NCBI GenBank assembly: GCA_001953115.1
Contig: LSSL01000380.1
Coordinates: 1-64,000, forward strand
DNA: 64,000 nucleotides
Direction of reading: 5' to 3'
Source of the DNA: Smittium mucronatum
Taxonomy: Eukaryota; Kickxellomycota; Harpellomycetes; Harpellales; Legeriomycetaceae
In this document: positions 61,691 to 64,000 of the stretch, piece by piece
Position numbering within the stretch: the first letter of the stretch is position 1
Layout: each line of letters starts with the position of its first letter
The notes under the pieces: generated by a model
What the model was told of the DNA's origin: nothing
Databases searched by the model: none
Seen by the model: the letters and a program-made list of their open reading frames with translations, nothing else
Translations under genes and position numbers: made by a program

Positions 61691-64000
61691 TTGTTCTAAG
61701 ATCAATAAATATCAATATTTACTCAACAGAGTTTCTATTTATTTATTATTTATCCTATAAATTAGTATTAAAATTGATATAAAATTAATATAAAGAAAAT
61801 TGTTATTAAATATAATTTTGTTTTTTTAAACATAAAAATTTACAAAAAAATATTAATATTCACGATGATAAAAAAATTATACATTGAAAATTATATTTTA
61901 ATCTTAATATTTATTAAAAAAACAATAAAATAACATTAATAAACTTAGAAAGGGAAATAAAAAACATAAAATGAAAATATCCTTATTAAATTGTTATTAT
62001 AAAAAATAATAAACAAAATTTATAAAAATAAAGACAAGGAAAACGACTATATGACTACAAGTATCATTAAAATCAACAAAAAATGTCCCTAACAACTTAA
62101 AAATAACACTCTTAAAAACTAACCCATCAACCCGTCAACGCAGTAACTCCATTGTTTAATTTACCACTAATTATAAATTATACGTATTTTTTATTAATTT
62201 GAATTTTATTTAATGTATAAATTAAATTCTTATTATTCTATACACATAAAAAAGTAGATTAATAATATAAACTATTAAATAATAAAAAAACTGCACTTAC
62301 TGAATCTTGGCTTCATAAATCCACAAAAAATAGAATTGACTTATTTTTTAGAACTTTATGTCTTTTAATTTATAATTATGCTAATTATAATTTTAATTTA
62401 AATTCAAAGTTTTTCATTTAGAAGTTTTTTATTCCCATTTTAAACATGTGTCAAATCAAATAGGTATTTATTTACCTTATAAAAACTTCATAACATATTA
62501 CAATATAATAGTATTTAACTCTTAGTTCCATCAATTTTCAATGAGTCCATTTGATTTTTATTCTAAATTTTGCTACGAATTCTTTAATATCGTTTGGTAT
62601 AATTAAATGTTTATTAATTTGATGAGACTGGGATTTTTTAATAGTAATAGTGATTTAAAAGATAGAGAAAATCTTTAATTTATAAAAAATAATCCAGCTT
62701 ATTTATAAAGTATCATTAGCATAGTTTAATCTTCAACTAATATCATATTTTGGTGACTCATCATATAAATTCGAAATTTAAGACCATCAAATTTAGAAAT
62801 ATTTTTAATTTTAGAAATTTAGATGAGTATCTTGCGGTTAATTAAAATATCCTGTATTTTTATTATGAATAACCTAGAATGACTAATAATAATAAATAAA
62901 GCTTTATATGGTTTAAAGTGAAATTAAATCGAATAAAAAAGCTTAATAGTTATAATAGGACGTGAGATTAATTGTTAACCTTTATAAAATCAACTAAAAG
63001 GATAGTTTTATTTTTTCTCGAAAATTCCGTTTAAATTTAAATTTTCATTTGTATATATTGAATTTAAATTTAAATCTAAAAAAAAGATGGTTATAGATTC
63101 TAATTATTAAATTAATTGAAAATAAATAATTATTTATTTCTTAAATAAATAGCAAATTTAAGATATTTCATCATGATCCAAAAACATACAATTTTGTTCA
63201 GCGAAAAAAAATTAATCATAAATTTTAGTTTCTATGTTAAAAGTTATTATTTGGAAAAAGCGATTAGAATTATTTAAAAAAATTACATATTCAATAATTT
63301 TTATTTATTGAATTGTTTTTTTAACATAAAATTTAAATATTTTAATTTGAGAAATAGTATGGAGGCAAAAATTAAAATGATATATTTATATAAAAAAAAT
63401 CAAAAATTAAAAAAAAACTGATAAAAAATATTATACTTAGAGCTAAAATAGAATGATTAATTTAAATCAATTTTTAATAAATTTATTCAATCCCGAATGA
63501 TTCAAATTATAAAATTTTCTAAAATTACCCTTGTTATATTCCAGAAAATATATAAAAACTTAATGACGTTTAAGTCTAATATACCCGTCTAATTTATAAA
63601 ATAGCTAATAAATAAATATACGGTTGAGTGAATCGTTTGAATCTTAACAAATAAAAAAAAATTGCTCGGTTTTTTATTTTATCAATGATTGATTATATAT
63701 CATTACATCAAATATTAATTAGAATCAAAATCAATATTATCAAAACCAAAAAATAATATTAAATATGGGAAATATTCAAGAATTATTAGAAAAATAAAAT
63801 ACTATTAAAATTATTATACCTTTTAAATATTCAATTTTTTTCACAAAATCAAATTTAAAAATTAAAATTATGAATATATTATAAAATATAATTCGAAATA
63901 AGATAGAAAATATATACAATTATTTATTTGCAGCCATAAAAACTCATTTTATTTGATATTATTTTATATATATATAAAAGATATGTAAATTCGACTAATT
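61691..64000. other. Extremely AT-rich terminal region
   Basis: Mostly poly-A/poly-T and AT-rich repeats. No frame, RNA or repeat family could be supported. Confidence 0.55.

Overview
This window comes from the nuclear genome of a very AT-rich fungus. Short GT-AG introns (about 65-120 bp) interrupt most genes. An Oca-family (fungal-type) phosphatase-like gene, a class I NADP-type glutamate dehydrogenase, an RGS-domain membrane receptor, mitochondrial pyruvate dehydrogenase E1-alpha and a complex I iron-sulfur subunit together exclude a bacterium and an anaerobic gut fungus. An early-diverging fungus such as a trichomycete (Harpellales/Smittium type) would fit, but that placement is inference.

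Six genes are solid: an RGS-domain 7-TM protein (1069-3030, -); PDH E1-alpha (21186-22593, +, 4 exons); an Lsh/DDM1/Irc5-type SNF2 remodeler (23456-26006, +, 2 exons); an Oca-type phosphatase-like protein (26347-28007, -, 4 exons reconstructed here); NADP-glutamate dehydrogenase (53739-55175, +, 1 exon); and the complex I TYKY/NUO8 subunit (56800-57602, -, 2 exons). They sit in two gene islands (21-28 kb and 53.7-57.6 kb) plus the isolated RGS gene. They form no operon-like system: PDH and complex I share mitochondrial energy metabolism, and the others are independent housekeeping or signalling genes.

The rest is AT-rich intergenic DNA full of decayed mobile elements. (i) A ~0.6-kb interspersed retroposon-like repeat occurs three times (1-590 -, 18922-20040 +, 58482-59652 +); the middle copy has a 14-bp target-site duplication. 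(ii) A dead Tc1/mariner-type transposon with long degenerate inverted repeats lies at ~10.1-12.8 kb. (iii) Mutator-like (MULE) transposase relics lie at 34.5-35.0 (-), 38.1 (-), possibly 51.3-51.6 (-), and most completely at 60.3-61.7 kb (+). (iv) A pair of 804-bp, almost identical inverted repeats (36662-37465 and 39521-40324) encloses one of the MULE relics. (v) Two decayed minus-strand coding relics lie at 7.16-7.8 kb and ~14.1-16.5 kb; the first is a single frame cut only by TAA/TAG stops, without frameshifts.

Three runs of N interrupt the assembly. Two of them (19486-19664 and 58996-59363) lie inside repeat copies and are flanked by exact duplicates (310 and 186 bp), so they probably reflect unmerged contig ends rather than real tandem duplications. 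I found no convincing tRNA, rRNA or CRISPR, and no clearly new multi-gene system. The most unusual structures are the 804-bp palindromic pair and a compact, multi-hairpin non-coding element at 17311-17444.
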